DNA of 64,000 nt from Pseudomonas extremaustralis (GTDB taxonomy: Bacteria; Pseudomonadota; Gammaproteobacteria; Pseudomonadales; Pseudomonadaceae): positions 4,014,001 through 4,078,000 of the forward strand of contig NZ_LT629689.1 of the NCBI RefSeq assembly GCF_900102035.1. Reading direction: 5' to 3'. This document shows positions 20,667-30,421 of the stretch, piece after piece. The notes beneath the pieces were generated by a model, which saw nothing but the letters and a program-made list of their open reading frames with translations, searched no databases and had not been told where the DNA came from. Numbering within the stretch: position 1 is the first letter of the stretch; every line of letters begins with the position of its first letter. Both the position numbers and the translations under genes were made by a program.

Positions 20667-21910
20667 AGATCGCCATTATCGGCAGCGGTATCGCCGGACT
20701 GACCAGCGCCTATCTGCTCAGCCGTCGCCACGACATCACCGTGTTCGAAGCCGGCGACCGCATCGGCGGGCATACCCATACCGTCAACGTCACCGTCGAG
20801 GGGCAGGCCTATGCGGTGGACACCGGTTTCATCGTGTTCAATGACTGGACCTACCCCAACTTCATACGCCTGCTGGGGCAGATCGGGGTGACGTTCAAAC
20901 CCACAGAGATGAGCTTTTCGGTGTGCGACGAACAGGCCGGATTCGAATACAACGGCAACACCCTCAACAGCCTGTTCGCCCAGCGTCGCAATCTTCTTTC
21001 GCCGGGCTTCTGGGGCATGTTGCGCGACATCCTGCGTTTCAACCGCCAAGCCCCGCTGGACTTGCAGGCGCAACGCATCAGCGCGGACATGACCCTGGGC
21101 GATTACCTCGAAGCCGGCGGCTACGGCCCGCGGTTCATCCGCCATTACATCGTGCCGATGGGCGCGGCGATCTGGTCGATGTCCCTGGCCGACATGCTCA
21201 AGTTTCCACTGCAATTCTTTGTGCGCTTCTTCAAGAACCACGGCTTGCTATCGATCGACGACCGCCCGCAATGGTGCGTGATCGAGGGTGGTTCCAGCCG
21301 TTATATCGAACCGTTGACCCGCGGCTTTCGTGAACGGATCCGCCTCGACTGCCCGGTGCACCTGGTCGAACGCGATGCCGAGGGCGTGGTTATCCACAGC
21401 GCCGCCGGAACCGAGGCGTTCGACAAAGTGGTGTTCGCCTGCCACAGCGATCAGGCATTGGCCTTGCTCGGTGCCCCCAGCGAAGCCGAACAGCAGATCC
21501 TCGGCGCCCTGCCCTATGCCGACAACGACGTGGTGCTGCACACCGACACCCGCCTGCTGCCGGACCGCCGACTGGCGTGGGCCAGCTGGAACTACCGGTT
21601 GACCGGCGATGTGCAGAAACAGGCCGCCGTGACCTATGACATGAACATCCTGCAAGGCATCGACAGCGCCACCACTTTTTGCGTCAGCCTTAACCAGACG
21701 CCGATGATCAATCCGCTGAAGATCCTCGCCCGCTACACCTATGCCCATCCCCAATACAGCCTGGCAGCCGTGGCCGCCCAGGCGCGCTGGGAAGAATTGA
21801 ACGGTGCGCAGCACACCCATTATTGCGGCGCCTACTGGGCCAACGGTTTCCATGAGGACGGCGTGGTCAGCGCACTGCGCGTGGCCCAGGCCTTTGGAGA
21901 GGCGCTGTGA
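20663..21910 (+). CDS. FAD-dependent amine-oxidase-like oxidoreductase (COG2907)
   Basis: The 415-residue flavoprotein starts at a GTG (20663) that overlaps the SDR stop: MKIAIIGSGIAGLTSAYLLS gives the FAD-binding motif at residues 4-15. VDTGFIVFNDWTYPNF and MGAAIWSMSLADMLKFPLQFFVRFF are hallmarks of COG2907. The upstream frame is open for 60 more codons, but that part is the SDR gene read in another frame. The substrate is unknown. The gene is nearly always paired with DUF1365 and a Cfa-like gene, pointing to modification of membrane fatty acids (inference). Confidence 0.88.
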   Translation: MKIAIIGSGIAGLTSAYLLSRRHDITVFEAGDRIGGHTHTVNVTVEGQAYAVDTGFIVFNDWTYPNFIRLLGQIGVTFKPTEMSFSVCDEQAGFEYNGNTLNSLFAQRRNLLSPGFWGMLRDILRFNRQAPLDLQAQRISADMTLGDYLEAGGYGPRFIRHYIVPMGAAIWSMSLADMLKFPLQFFVRFFKNHGLLSIDDRPQWCVIEGGSSRYIEPLTRGFRERIRLDCPVHLVERDAEGVVIHSAAGTEAFDKVVFACHSDQALALLGAPSEAEQQILGALPYADNDVVLHTDTRLLPDRRLAWASWNYRLTGDVQKQAAVTYDMNILQGIDSATTFCVSLNQTPMINPLKILARYTYAHPQYSLAAVAAQARWEELNGAQHTHYCGAYWANGFHEDGVVSALRVAQAFGEAL

Positions 21911-22716
21911 ACAGCGCCCTGTACAGCGGCTGGATCGCCCATCGCCGGTTTGCGCCCAAGGCCCACGCCTTTCGCTACCGCATCGGCCTGCTGTACCTGG
22001 ACCTCAGCGAACAGGACGCTGTGCTCGGCCTCTCGCCCCTGGCCGGCACAAGTCGCCTGGCGCCCTTCGGCTTTCGCCAGCAGGACTACCTGCGTGAATT
22101 AACACGTCACGGCATGGGTTTGAGCGATGCCGTACGCCAAGAAGTCGGCAAGGCCCTGGGGCGTATACCCCAAGGCGCTATCTGCCTGCTGACCCAGGCT
22201 CGCAGTTGGGGCCTGGCTTTTAATCCGGTGAGTTTCTTCTACTGCTTCGAGGCCGACGGGCAACTGGCCGCGATCCTCTGTGAAGTGACTAACACCCCAT
22301 GGCGCGAGCGCTATCACTACGTACTGCCGGCCCAGCCGCTGGGCGCGGATGAGCACCAGCACTTCGCCGTGGCCAAGGCGTTTCATGTGTCGCCGTTTCT
22401 GCCCCGCGATCTGGAATACCGCATGAGCTTCAGCCCGCCCGCCGCCAGGCTCGGCGTGCACATGGCCGACTGGCAAGGAGAGATGAAAGTCTTCGACGCC
22501 ACCTTGAGCCTGCAAAAAGAAGCGCTGGACCGCGCCAGCCTGCACCGCTACCTGCGGCGCTTTCCGTGGATGACCGCCAAGACCTGCCTGGCCATTTATT
22601 GGCAGGCGCTGCGCCTGTTCCTCAAACGCACACCGATTTTTTCCCATCAGGCCGCCGAGGGCTCCTCGCGCACCGCAGTCGGGTATACCAAGGATCGCCG
22701 CCATGAAATCCCCTAA
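21907..22716 (+). CDS. DUF1365 protein (COG3496)
   Basis: Function unknown. The 269-residue protein starts with GTG (21907) overlapping the previous stop. It has the DUF1365 signature YSGWIAHRRFAPKAHAFRYRIGLLYLDL and NPVSFFYCFEADGQLAAILCEVTNTPWRERY, and an FHVSPFLPRDLEYRMSF segment. Homologues belong to the core photooxidative-stress regulon of alphaproteobacteria (with phrA and a Cfa-like gene). Its end overlaps the next gene by 14 bases. Confidence 0.88.
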   Translation: MNSALYSGWIAHRRFAPKAHAFRYRIGLLYLDLSEQDAVLGLSPLAGTSRLAPFGFRQQDYLRELTRHGMGLSDAVRQEVGKALGRIPQGAICLLTQARSWGLAFNPVSFFYCFEADGQLAAILCEVTNTPWRERYHYVLPAQPLGADEHQHFAVAKAFHVSPFLPRDLEYRMSFSPPAARLGVHMADWQGEMKVFDATLSLQKEALDRASLHRYLRRFPWMTAKTCLAIYWQALRLFLKRTPIFSHQAAEGSSRTAVGYTKDRRHEIP

Positions 22717-23974
22717 CTTATCGGTCAAGGCCAATCGCCTGAACGTCAATGGCATGACCACTGCGTTGCTGCGCAAGGGCGTGCTGCGTCAACTCAGTCA
22801 ACTGCGCCATGGCCAGTTGGTGGTGATCGAAGACGGCGAACGCCAGGTATTCGGTGCACGGGAAGCGCACCTGCTGGGGGAAATCCAGATCCTCGACCCG
22901 GCAGTGTGGGGTCTGGTGGCCGCCAACGGTTCCATCGGCGCCGGCGAGGCGTTTATCCACGGCTACTGGACCAGTCCGGACCTGACCGCCGTGGTGCGGG
23001 TGATGGTGAGCAACCTCGACGTGCTCGACGCCATGGAGGGTGGCCTGGCCAGGCTGGCACGCCCCTTCACCCAGGGTTTGCACTGGCTCAACCGCAACAC
23101 GCGCAAGGGCTCGCAGAAAAACATCGCCGCCCACTACGACCTCGGCAATGACCTGTTCGAAGAGTTTCTCGACCCGACCATGATGTATTCGGCGGCGCAA
23201 TTTTTGAGCCCCGACGACAGCCTGGAACAGGCGCAACTGAACAAGCTGGAACGCATCTGCCAGAAACTGGCGCTCAAGCCCACCGATCACCTGCTGGAAA
23301 TCGGCACCGGCTGGGGCAGCATGGCGCTGTATGCGGCGCAGCAGTATGGCTGCAAGGTCACCACCACGACCTTGTCCAAGGAGCAATTCGCCTACACCGA
23401 AAAACGCATCCAAGCCCTGGGGCTGAAAGGCCAGGTCACCCTGCTGCTGCAGGACTACCGCGACCTGAGCGGCCAGTACGACAAACTGGTGTCCATCGAA
23501 ATGATCGAAGCGGTGGGCCATCGGTTCCTGCCTACCTACTTCAAACAGTGCGCGCAGTTGCTCAAGCGCGACGGCCTGATGCTGCTGCAAGCGATCACCA
23601 TCCGCGAGCAACGCTTCGAACAGGCGAAGAACAGCGTCGATTTCATCCAGCGCTACATCTTTCCCGGCGGTGCCCTGCCCAGCGTGCAGAACATGCTGCA
23701 GATCGTCAGCCGCGACACCGACATGAACCTGCTGCACATGGAGGATTTCGGCCTGCACTACGCGCGAACCCTGCGCCTGTGGCATGAGAACTTTCGCCGC
23801 GCCCACGGGCGCCTTACGGAATTGGGCTACGACGAGTATTTCCTGCGGCTGTGGGAGTTTTACCTGTGCTACTGCGAGGGTGGTTTCATGGAGCGCACCA
23901 TCGGCACCGCGCAACTGCTGCTGGCCAAGCCATCGGCCATCAACCCGCCGCTGCTCGGACGTTTCAGTGCTTAA
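22703..23974 (+). CDS. Cyclopropane-fatty-acyl-phospholipid synthase family methyltransferase
   Basis: SAM-dependent methyltransferase acting on unsaturated acyl chains of phospholipids. The 423-residue protein has an N-terminal lipid-binding domain, then NIAAHYDLGNDLFEEFLDPTMMYS, the SAM motif LLEIGTGWGSMALYAA, and the C-terminal FYLCYCEGGFMER with the Cys conserved in Cfa. It belongs to the paralogue found with DUF1365 and COG2907, which may differ in product from housekeeping Cfa (cyclopropane, or a branched/furan fatty-acid precursor). It overlaps both neighbours. I leave out the symbol because the product is unsure. Confidence 0.88.
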   Translation: MKSPNLSVKANRLNVNGMTTALLRKGVLRQLSQLRHGQLVVIEDGERQVFGAREAHLLGEIQILDPAVWGLVAANGSIGAGEAFIHGYWTSPDLTAVVRVMVSNLDVLDAMEGGLARLARPFTQGLHWLNRNTRKGSQKNIAAHYDLGNDLFEEFLDPTMMYSAAQFLSPDDSLEQAQLNKLERICQKLALKPTDHLLEIGTGWGSMALYAAQQYGCKVTTTTLSKEQFAYTEKRIQALGLKGQVTLLLQDYRDLSGQYDKLVSIEMIEAVGHRFLPTYFKQCAQLLKRDGLMLLQAITIREQRFEQAKNSVDFIQRYIFPGGALPSVQNMLQIVSRDTDMNLLHMEDFGLHYARTLRLWHENFRRAHGRLTELGYDEYFLRLWEFYLCYCEGGFMERTIGTAQLLLAKPSAINPPLLGRFSA

Positions 23975-24458
23975 AACCCTCGTCAACGCGGCGCTCTTCC
24001 AGTGCGGCTGGTTTGCCTGCGTGATGGGCGGTAACGGCCCATGGTTGCTGGTGGGGCTGGCGGCGCTGGGGGTCCATCTGCTGTGGACGACAACAGTGTC
24101 CCAGGAAGGCCAGGCGCTCCTGGCCGTGACGCTGCTGGGGACGCTGATCGACACCTTGCTGCGCACCTTCGGCGTGTTTCACTTCAGCCAGCCCGGGCCG
24201 CTGATTCCGTTTTGGCTGATCCTGCTATGGGCCCTGCTGGCCACGACCTTGGGTCATTGCCTGGCCTGGAGTGCCCGCCCGTGGTGGCGCGCCAGCCTGC
24301 TGGGGGCGATCGGCGGGCCGCTGTCGTATTACGCGGGGAGCCAACTGGCGGGGGTCAGTTTCGGCTATGGCACAACGCCAAGCCTGATCGGCCTGGCCTT
24401 GCTCTGGGCCCTGCTGTTTCCCATGCTGCACCGGCTCGTCAGGCAACTGGCGCACTGA
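23967..24458 (+). CDS. DUF2878 membrane protein
   Basis: The 163-residue integral membrane protein has about five hydrophobic helices (VLKTLVNAALFQCGWFACVM, LLVGLAALGVHLLW, LLAVTLLGTLIDTLL, IPFWLILLWALLATTLG, LIGLALLWALLFPML). The DUF2878 family is the usual last gene of the FAD-DUF1365-cfa operon. The start is the GTG at 23967, which overlaps the stop of the methyltransferase gene by 8 bases; the open frame further upstream is out-of-frame cfa sequence. Role unknown. Confidence 0.82.
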   Translation: MLKTLVNAALFQCGWFACVMGGNGPWLLVGLAALGVHLLWTTTVSQEGQALLAVTLLGTLIDTLLRTFGVFHFSQPGPLIPFWLILLWALLATTLGHCLAWSARPWWRASLLGAIGGPLSYYAGSQLAGVSFGYGTTPSLIGLALLWALLFPMLHRLVRQLAH

Positions 24459-24512
24459 CGTCTGTCAGAGCATTCAGACGCGCCCCATCTGCTTGCCTTA
24501 CACTGCGCGCCT

Positions 24513-24818
24513 ATGACCAACATCCCCCATACCCAAATCGCCGAACCCGCCGTCACTTGCTCGACGTGCGCGGCCTGCTGCTGTCAGCTGGAAGTCATGC
24601 TGATCACCGACACGGGCGTGCCGCAGCGCTATATCGATACCGACGATTGGGGCGGCGAAGTCATGCTGCGCCTGGACGACGGCTGGTGTGCGGCGCTGGA
24701 CCGGGACACGATGATGTGCACGATTTATGAGCGGCGACCGTTGATTTGCCGCGAGTTCGAGATGGGGGCACCGGAGTGCCTGACCGAGCGGGAAGGCATC
24801 GCCACGGCCTACCGCTGA
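24513..24818 (+). CDS. YkgJ-family cysteine cluster protein
   Basis: Putative iron- or zinc-binding protein. The 101-residue sequence contains CSTCAACCCQLEV near the N-terminus, WCAALDRDTMMCTIYERRPLICREF in the centre and a Cys near the C-terminus, the CxxxCxxC-rich pattern of the family. Function unknown. It lies 54 bases after the DUF2878 gene and is probably a separate unit. A REP-like hairpin follows. Confidence 0.82.
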   Translation: MTNIPHTQIAEPAVTCSTCAACCCQLEVMLITDTGVPQRYIDTDDWGGEVMLRLDDGWCAALDRDTMMCTIYERRPLICREFEMGAPECLTEREGIATAYR

Positions 24819-24827
24819 TCTCAATGC

Positions 24828-24852
24828 AGGAGGGGCAAGCCCCCTCCCACAG
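24828..24852. repeat. REP-derived hairpin
   Basis: GGAGGGG and CCCCTCC arms around CAAGC form a strong hairpin and keep the CAAGCCCCCTCCCACA end of the REP found at 7534-7557. It looks like a REPIN that has lost its middle part. It lies in the convergent gap between ykgJ-like and pagL and could end both transcripts. Confidence 0.6.
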
Positions 24853-24872
24853 AGTCTTGCGGGGTTCTGAGG

Positions 24873-25391
24873 TTACAGCGGCATCGTGTAGTGCAGCGAG
24901 TAGCTTTCTATACCATCGTTGTTGCTGCTGATCCCGGCGTTGGAGTAGTGAATGGCGCGAATGCCCACTTCATGCCCGCCGGTAAAGCGCAGACCGAATC
25001 CCAGGCGGTCTTCGAACTGGAAGGCCTGGCCGATGTTGTTGTCCTCGACGTGCGTGCGGGAGAACAACGCCACACCAATCCCGGCCTCAATGTAGGGCTT
25101 GACCTTTTCCCCGGCGAACTCATACACAAACACCGGCGAGAATGACAGGCTGCTCACGCTGCTGCGCTTGTCACCGTCCCAGAAGGTATAGGCACCGTTC
25201 CAGTAGCCCGTCAGGCGACCGACGTCGCTCTGCCACCAGCTTTTATCCCAATCCGACGTCAGGCCCAATCGATAGGTCATGGTCGAATCGCTGGTGCTCC
25301 CCACCCCAAGTTCAAGGCCGGCGGCCTGCGCCGAAAAAGAGTGTCCGACCACAGTGGCCGCAATCGCAGCCAAACAGAACAAGCGCTTCAT
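24873..25391 (-). CDS. pagL: Lipid A 3-O-deacylase PagL
   Basis: Outer-membrane beta-barrel enzyme that removes the 3-O acyl chain of lipid A. The 172-residue precursor has a signal peptide (MKRLFCLAAIAATVVGHSFSAQA). The barrel ends with GIRAIHYSNAGISS, which holds the catalytic His-x-Ser pair with the following Asn, and a C-terminal aromatic/hydrophobic end (YSLHYTMPL). I chose ATG 25391 over 25400 because GGAAAGG lies 9 bases before 25391 and touches the upstream ATG. Single gene. Confidence 0.88.
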   Translation of the reverse strand: MKRLFCLAAIAATVVGHSFSAQAAGLELGVGSTSDSTMTYRLGLTSDWDKSWWQSDVGRLTGYWNGAYTFWDGDKRSSVSSLSFSPVFVYEFAGEKVKPYIEAGIGVALFSRTHVEDNNIGQAFQFEDRLGFGLRFTGGHEVGIRAIHYSNAGISSNNDGIESYSLHYTMPL

Positions 25392-25503
25392 AAGAAACAT
25401 CCTTTCCGAACGAAGTTATAGAGTTTGGTACAGCTGATCTCGCTTATAGAAGCCGACGCAGTGTCAGAAGTTCAGCCTCTAACGACGAAGTTTCACGAAC
25501 TTT

Positions 25504-26298
25504 TCACGCGCCAAAGCTTCGCACAACTCCAGGATGTTTCCAAAGGATCGGTAGGATATTTCTGAAGTGATACACGTCGCCGCTAGTCCAAAATGCCGCA
25601 GGGTCAGGCGAACCACTGGCCAGCAAGTCGCGCTCGCCCAGCAGGCGTTTGAGTTGGCGGGCCACGGCGGCGCCGGTGTCGATCAGGGTAATGCTGGGGG
25701 GCAGCATCTGCGCCAGGAGTGGCTTGAGGAAGGGGTAATGGGTGCAACCGAGGATGATGGTGTCGCAGCCGGCGCTGAGCAACGGTTCAACATAGCGTTG
25801 CAACAACTGGCGCAGGGCCAGGCTGCCCAGGTCGCCGGTTTCAATCAGCTCCACCAGGCCTGGGCACGGCTGGGTGATCACCCGCACGTCGGTGGCGAAA
25901 CGGTCGAGCAACGCGGCGAACTTGGCGCTTTGCAGGGTGCCGGTGGTGGCGAGCACACCGACCACGCCACTGCGGGTCGCGGCGGTGGCGGGTTTGACGG
26001 CGGGCTCCATCCCCACCAGCGGCCAGTCGGGATAGCTCTTGCGCAAGTCAGCCACGGCGGCGACCGTCGCCGTATTGCAGGCAATCACCAAGGCTTTGGC
26101 GCCCCGCTCGCGGAAAAACGCCGCGACCCGGTGTAAACGTTCGCAAATAAAGGCAGGCGTTTTCTCGCCATAGGGGATGTATCCGCAGTCGGCGACGTAC
26201 AGCAGCGACTCATGGGGCAACAGTTGCTGGATTTCCTCGAGCACCGTCAACCCGCCGACACCGGAGTCGAACACACCGATGGGCGCGTCCTTAACCAT
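25504..26298 (-). CDS. murI: Glutamate racemase
   Basis: Makes D-glutamate for peptidoglycan. With the start at 26298 the protein has 264 residues. It shows [21 protein letters not shown], the first catalytic Cys in [10 protein letters not shown] and the second in [10 protein letters not shown]. The frame is open to 26349, but that upstream part lies inside moeB. The start overlaps the moeB end by 8 bases, so murI is the last gene of the hemA-prfA-prmC-moeB-murI run. Confidence 0.95.
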   Translation of the reverse strand: MVKDAPIGVFDSGVGGLTVLEEIQQLLPHESLLYVADCGYIPYGEKTPAFICERLHRVAAFFRERGAKALVIACNTATVAAVADLRKSYPDWPLVGMEPAVKPATAATRSGVVGVLATTGTLQSAKFAALLDRFATDVRVITQPCPGLVELIETGDLGSLALRQLLQRYVEPLLSAGCDTIILGCTHYPFLKPLLAQMLPPSITLIDTGAAVARQLKRLLGERDLLASGSPDPAAFWTSGDVYHFRNILPILWKHPGVVRSFGA

Positions 26299-27046
26299 GC
26301 TGCGGCCCACAGACGCTGCAACCGGGATCACGCTTGACGCGCAACTCACGAAAACGCGTGGTCAACCCGTCGATCAGCAACAGCCGCCCGACCAACGGCT
26401 CGCCGAACCCGGCCAGCAGTTTCAGGGCTTCCAGGGCTTGCAGGCTGCCGACCAGACCCACCAGCGGGCCAATCACACCGGCTTCGCTGCAGGTGAGTTC
26501 GGTGTCGCTGCCGTGCCCATATAAACAGTGGTAGCACGGGCTTTCGGCGCGGCGCGGGTCGAACACCGACAACTGCCCCTCGAGGCGAATCGCCGCGCCG
26601 CTGATCAACGGCTTGCCGGCCGCCACGCAAGCGGCGTTGACCGCCTCGCGGGTGGAGAAGTTGTCGCTGCAATCGAGCACCACGTCCACCGCCGCCACTG
26701 CTGCGGCCAGGGAATCGGCGTCCAGCGCGGTGCGGTGGGCAATCAGCTTGATTTCAGGGTTGATGGCGGCCAGGCGGCGCAGGGCCGAATCGACCTTGGT
26801 CTGGCCGACGCTGTCGGTGTCATGGATGATCTGGCGTTGCAGGTTGGTGAGGTCGACGGTGTCGAAATCCGCCAGGTGCAACTCGCCGACACCGGCAGCA
26901 GCCAGATAGAGCGCAACCGGTGCGCCCAACCCGCCCAGGCCGACGATCAGCGCGCGGCTGTTTTTCAGGCGCAACTGGCCGTCGATGTCGACATGCGCCA
27001 GCAGAATCTGTCGGCTATAGCGCAACAGCTCCTGGTCGGTCAGCAC
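26291..27046 (-). CDS. moeB: HesA/MoeB/ThiF family adenylyltransferase
   Basis: Adenylates the C-terminus of a ubiquitin-like sulfur carrier (MoaD or ThiS). The 251-residue protein starts with GTG. It has the nucleotide motif [20 protein letters not shown] (about 34-53), [13 protein letters not shown] and DCSDNFSTR, and two zinc CxxC pairs (CYHC and CSVC). The Cys of TCSEAGV matches the family. Neighbour order hemA-prfA-prmC-moeB-murI is conserved in pseudomonads. The choice between MoeB and ThiF rests on this context. Confidence 0.9.
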   Translation of the reverse strand: MLTDQELLRYSRQILLAHVDIDGQLRLKNSRALIVGLGGLGAPVALYLAAAGVGELHLADFDTVDLTNLQRQIIHDTDSVGQTKVDSALRRLAAINPEIKLIAHRTALDADSLAAAVAAVDVVLDCSDNFSTREAVNAACVAAGKPLISGAAIRLEGQLSVFDPRRAESPCYHCLYGHGSDTELTCSEAGVIGPLVGLVGSLQALEALKLLAGFGEPLVGRLLLIDGLTTRFRELRVKRDPGCSVCGPQHG

Positions 27047-27870
27047 GGCCGGCGTCCCAGGGTGATGCGTTCGTGACCGCCAAGGTCGATGCGGCTGTGC
27101 ACGTCGTCGAAGCCTTGGCTGAGTAACAGGTCGCGCACCGCTGCCGCCTGATCGTAACCGTGCTCCAGCAGCAACCAGCCTCCAGCGTTCAGGTGCGCCG
27201 GGGCTTGCTCGATGATCAGGCGCAAGTCGTCCAGGCCATCATGGCCCGCTACCAGGGCGCTGGCCGGCTCGAAGCGCACATCGCCTGCTACCAGGTGCGG
27301 GTCGTTATCGGCGATATACGGCGGGTTGCTGATGATCAGGTCATAGGTATGACCTTGTAGCGCACTGAACCAGTGGCTGTTCAGCACGGTGGCGTTGTTC
27401 AGGTTAAGCCGCTGACGATTGCGCTCGGCCAGGGCCACGGCCTCCAGCACGCGGTCGACGGCGGTGACGTGCCAGGCCGGGCGCTCGCTGGCCAGGGCCA
27501 GGGCGATGGCGCCGCTGCCGGTGCCCAGGTCGAGGAGCTTGGCCGGCGTGGCCGGTAATAATTCCAGCGCCGCTTCCACCAGCATTTCGGTTTCCGGACG
27601 CGGGATCAGGGTGTGGGGCGCCACCTCCAGGTCCAGCTTCCAGAACCCCTGCTGGCCGAGGATGTAAGCCACCGGCTCGCCGCCGCGGCGGCGTTGCAGG
27701 TAGTCGGAAAACGTCAGCGCGTGTTCGCTGCTGACGATTTTCTCCGGCCACGTGTGCAAATAACTGCGCGATTTGCCCAAGGCCGCCGCCAGCAACAATT
27801 CGGCGTCCAGGCGCGCAGTCGGCGAATCCGGCAGGTCGGCGGCGCGCAGCAGGCTGGCGATAATGGTCAT
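27040..27870 (-). CDS. prmC: Release factor glutamine methyltransferase
   Basis: Methylates the Gln of the GGQ motif of RF1 and RF2. The 276-residue protein has an N-terminal helical domain, the SAM motif LLDLGTGSGAIALALA and the diagnostic NPPYI motif. It begins directly after the prfA stop and overlaps the moeB start by 7 bases, so it is translated together with its substrate gene prfA. Confidence 0.95.
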   Translation of the reverse strand: MTIIASLLRAADLPDSPTARLDAELLLAAALGKSRSYLHTWPEKIVSSEHALTFSDYLQRRRGGEPVAYILGQQGFWKLDLEVAPHTLIPRPETEMLVEAALELLPATPAKLLDLGTGSGAIALALASERPAWHVTAVDRVLEAVALAERNRQRLNLNNATVLNSHWFSALQGHTYDLIISNPPYIADNDPHLVAGDVRFEPASALVAGHDGLDDLRLIIEQAPAHLNAGGWLLLEHGYDQAAAVRDLLLSQGFDDVHSRIDLGGHERITLGRRPC

Positions 27871-28953
27871 TTATTCACCTATCGCCGCCAATTGATCGGC
27901 CTGGTATTCGGCGAGCAATGGCTCGATCACAGCGTCCACGCCACCGGCGAGAATCTCGTCGAGGGAATAGAGCGTGAGGTTGACCCGGTGGTCGGTGACC
28001 CGGCCCTGGGCAAAGTTGTAAGTGCGGATACGCTCGGAACGGTCGCCCGAGCCCACCAGCAATTTACGCTCGCTGGCAATCGCATTGGCGGCGGCGCTGG
28101 TCTGCTGGTCATTGAGCTTGGCCGACAGCCAGGACATGGCCCGTGCGCGGTTCTTGTGCTGGGACCGCTCTTCCTGGCACTCCACCACGATGCCCGACGG
28201 CAAGTGAGTGATACGGATCGCCGAGTCGGTCTTGTTGACGTGCTGGCCGCCGGCGCCCGACGAGCGGTAGGTGTCGACCCGCAAGTCCGCCGGGTTGATC
28301 TCGATGGCTTCTTGTTCGTCCGGCTCGGGCAGCACCGCCACGGTGCAGGCCGAGGTGTGGATGCGGCCTTGGGATTCCGTCGCCGGCACCCGTTGCACGC
28401 GGTGCGCGCCGGATTCGAATTTCAGCTTGCCGTAGACGTTGTCGCCCTCGACCCGCGCGATCACTTCCTTATAGCCGCCGTGCTCGCCTTCGTTCTCGGA
28501 CAGGATCTCGACCCGCCAGCCGCGCCGTTCGGCATAGCGAGAATACATGCGGAACAGGTCGCCGGAGAAAATCGCCGCCTCGTCGCCACCGGTGCCGGCG
28601 CGGATTTCGAGAAACACGTTGCGCCCGTCATTCGGGTCCTTGGGCAACAGCATGCGTTGCAGGTCGCCTTCGAGCTCAGCGAGTTTTTCCTTGGCTTCAC
28701 GGACTTCTTCCACGGCCATTTCTCGCATGTCCGGGTCGCTGTCCTTGAGCAGCGCCTGGGCGCCTTCGAGGTCGGCCTGCACTTTCAGCAGGTTTTTATA
28801 GGTCGCCACCACGGGCTCAACTTCGGCGTATTCCTTGGAATAGGCGCGGAACTTGGTTTGATCGGAAATGACCTCGCCATCGCCGAGCAAGGCGGTCAGT
28901 TCTTCGAAACGGTCCTGGAGCACGTCCAGTTTATTGAGCAGTGACGCTTTCAT
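27871..28953 (-). CDS. prfA: Peptide chain release factor 1
   Basis: Recognises UAA and UAG stop codons. The 360-residue protein has the RF1 stop-recognition tripeptide PAT in [14 protein letters not shown] and the catalytic GGQ in [17 protein letters not shown]. Length is standard. It overlaps the end of hemA by 4 bases (ATGA). Confidence 0.97.
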   Translation of the reverse strand: MKASLLNKLDVLQDRFEELTALLGDGEVISDQTKFRAYSKEYAEVEPVVATYKNLLKVQADLEGAQALLKDSDPDMREMAVEEVREAKEKLAELEGDLQRMLLPKDPNDGRNVFLEIRAGTGGDEAAIFSGDLFRMYSRYAERRGWRVEILSENEGEHGGYKEVIARVEGDNVYGKLKFESGAHRVQRVPATESQGRIHTSACTVAVLPEPDEQEAIEINPADLRVDTYRSSGAGGQHVNKTDSAIRITHLPSGIVVECQEERSQHKNRARAMSWLSAKLNDQQTSAAANAIASERKLLVGSGDRSERIRTYNFAQGRVTDHRVNLTLYSLDEILAGGVDAVIEPLLAEYQADQLAAIGE

Positions 28954-30239
28954 TGCGATTTTTTATCCGAAGAGCTATCTGGCGCGCCCTCACCGAGGGC
29001 AAAGAGTTCCTGGGCCATGGCCAGCGCATCGAGGCGGCCTTCGGCAGTCAATTTCTTGAGTTGTACGCTGGGCGCATGCAGCAACTTGTTGGTCAGGCCA
29101 CGAGCCAGTTGCATCAACACGTCCTCGGGATTACCACCGTTGGCGAGCGCACGCTGGGCCTTGAGCAGCTCGTCGTCGCGCAGGCGTTCGCCCTGCTGAC
29201 GATACGCCTTGAGCACATCGACCGCCGCCAGTTCCCGCAGGCGCACCATGAAATCGTCGGCGCCGATGCTGACCATTTCCTCCGCAGCCTGGGCGGCCCC
29301 CTGGCGACTCTTGAGGTTTTCGGCGACCACTTCGTGCAAATCGTCGACGCTATAGAGGTAAACGTCGTCCAACTCGCCGACTTCGGGTTCGATATCCCTG
29401 GGAACGGCGATGTCGACCATGAAGATCGGTTTGTGTTTGCGCAGCTTCAACGCACTTTCCACCGCGCCCTTGCCAAGGATCGGCAATTGGCTGGCCGTGG
29501 AACTGATGACGATATCGCTGCGCACCAATTCGGCCGGGATGTCCGACAGCAGCACCGCGTGGGCGCCGAACTGCTCGGCGAGGAGGCTGGCGCGCTCGAG
29601 GGTGCGGTTGGCCACCACGATACGCTTGACCCCCAGGTCATGCAGGTGACGGGCAACCAGGGTGATGGTTTCACCGGCGCCGATCAGCAAGGCCTGGCTG
29701 CGCTGCAGGTCACTGAAAATCTGCTTGGCCAGGCTGACGGCCGCAAACGCCACGGACACCGGGTTTTCACCGATGGCCGTGTCGGTGCGCACTTGCTTGG
29801 CGGAATTGAACGTGGCCTGGAACAGTCGGCCCAGCAGCGGACCAACGGTACCGGCCTCGCGCGCCACGGCGTAGGCGGATTTCATCTGGCCGAGGATCTG
29901 CGGTTCGCCCAACACCAGCGAATCGAGGCCCGAGGCCACGCGCATCATGTGACGAACTGCCGCATCCTCTTCGTGCACATAAGCGCTCGCGCGCAGTTCG
30001 TCGAGGCTCAAATGGTGGTAATCGGCCAGCCAGCGCAGTACGACATCCGCGGACAGATGCTCCTGCTCTATATAAAGCTCGCTGCGATTGCAGGTCGAAA
30101 GGATCGCAGCTTCGCGGCTGTCGGTGAGTCGGCAGAGCTGCTGCAAGGCCTCAACCAACTGCTCTGGGGTAAACGCTACGCGCTCGCGCACGTCTACGGA
30201 GGCAGTCTTGTGGTTAATACCGAGTGCGAGGAAGGCCAT
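28950..30239 (-). CDS. hemA: Glutamyl-tRNA reductase
   Basis: Reduces glutamyl-tRNA to glutamate-1-semialdehyde, the first step of tetrapyrrole synthesis. The 429-residue protein starts [20 protein letters not shown] and has the catalytic Cys in [11 protein letters not shown] (about 50), [13 protein letters not shown] and the NADPH-binding [16 protein letters not shown]. It is first in the hemA-prfA-prmC-moeB-murI group and is divergent from the TPR lipoprotein gene, as is usual in Pseudomonas. Confidence 0.96.
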   Translation of the reverse strand: MAFLALGINHKTASVDVRERVAFTPEQLVEALQQLCRLTDSREAAILSTCNRSELYIEQEHLSADVVLRWLADYHHLSLDELRASAYVHEEDAAVRHMMRVASGLDSLVLGEPQILGQMKSAYAVAREAGTVGPLLGRLFQATFNSAKQVRTDTAIGENPVSVAFAAVSLAKQIFSDLQRSQALLIGAGETITLVARHLHDLGVKRIVVANRTLERASLLAEQFGAHAVLLSDIPAELVRSDIVISSTASQLPILGKGAVESALKLRKHKPIFMVDIAVPRDIEPEVGELDDVYLYSVDDLHEVVAENLKSRQGAAQAAEEMVSIGADDFMVRLRELAAVDVLKAYRQQGERLRDDELLKAQRALANGGNPEDVLMQLARGLTNKLLHAPSVQLKKLTAEGRLDALAMAQELFALGEGAPDSSSDKKSQ

Positions 30240-30421
30240 TCAATATCGCTGATGATGTCGGGAAGCCGGCAATTGTCCTACTTCGATAGATTCAGAACAA
30301 CCACCGTCGTCTATTGTCCTAATGCCTTGTGTCTATAAAGGCATCCATTGAGACTCGGTTATGTTTGGCCGAAGGCTTGTGTCATGATGATCCGACCGCA
30401 GGTTAGTCGTCCTCTTCCTAT

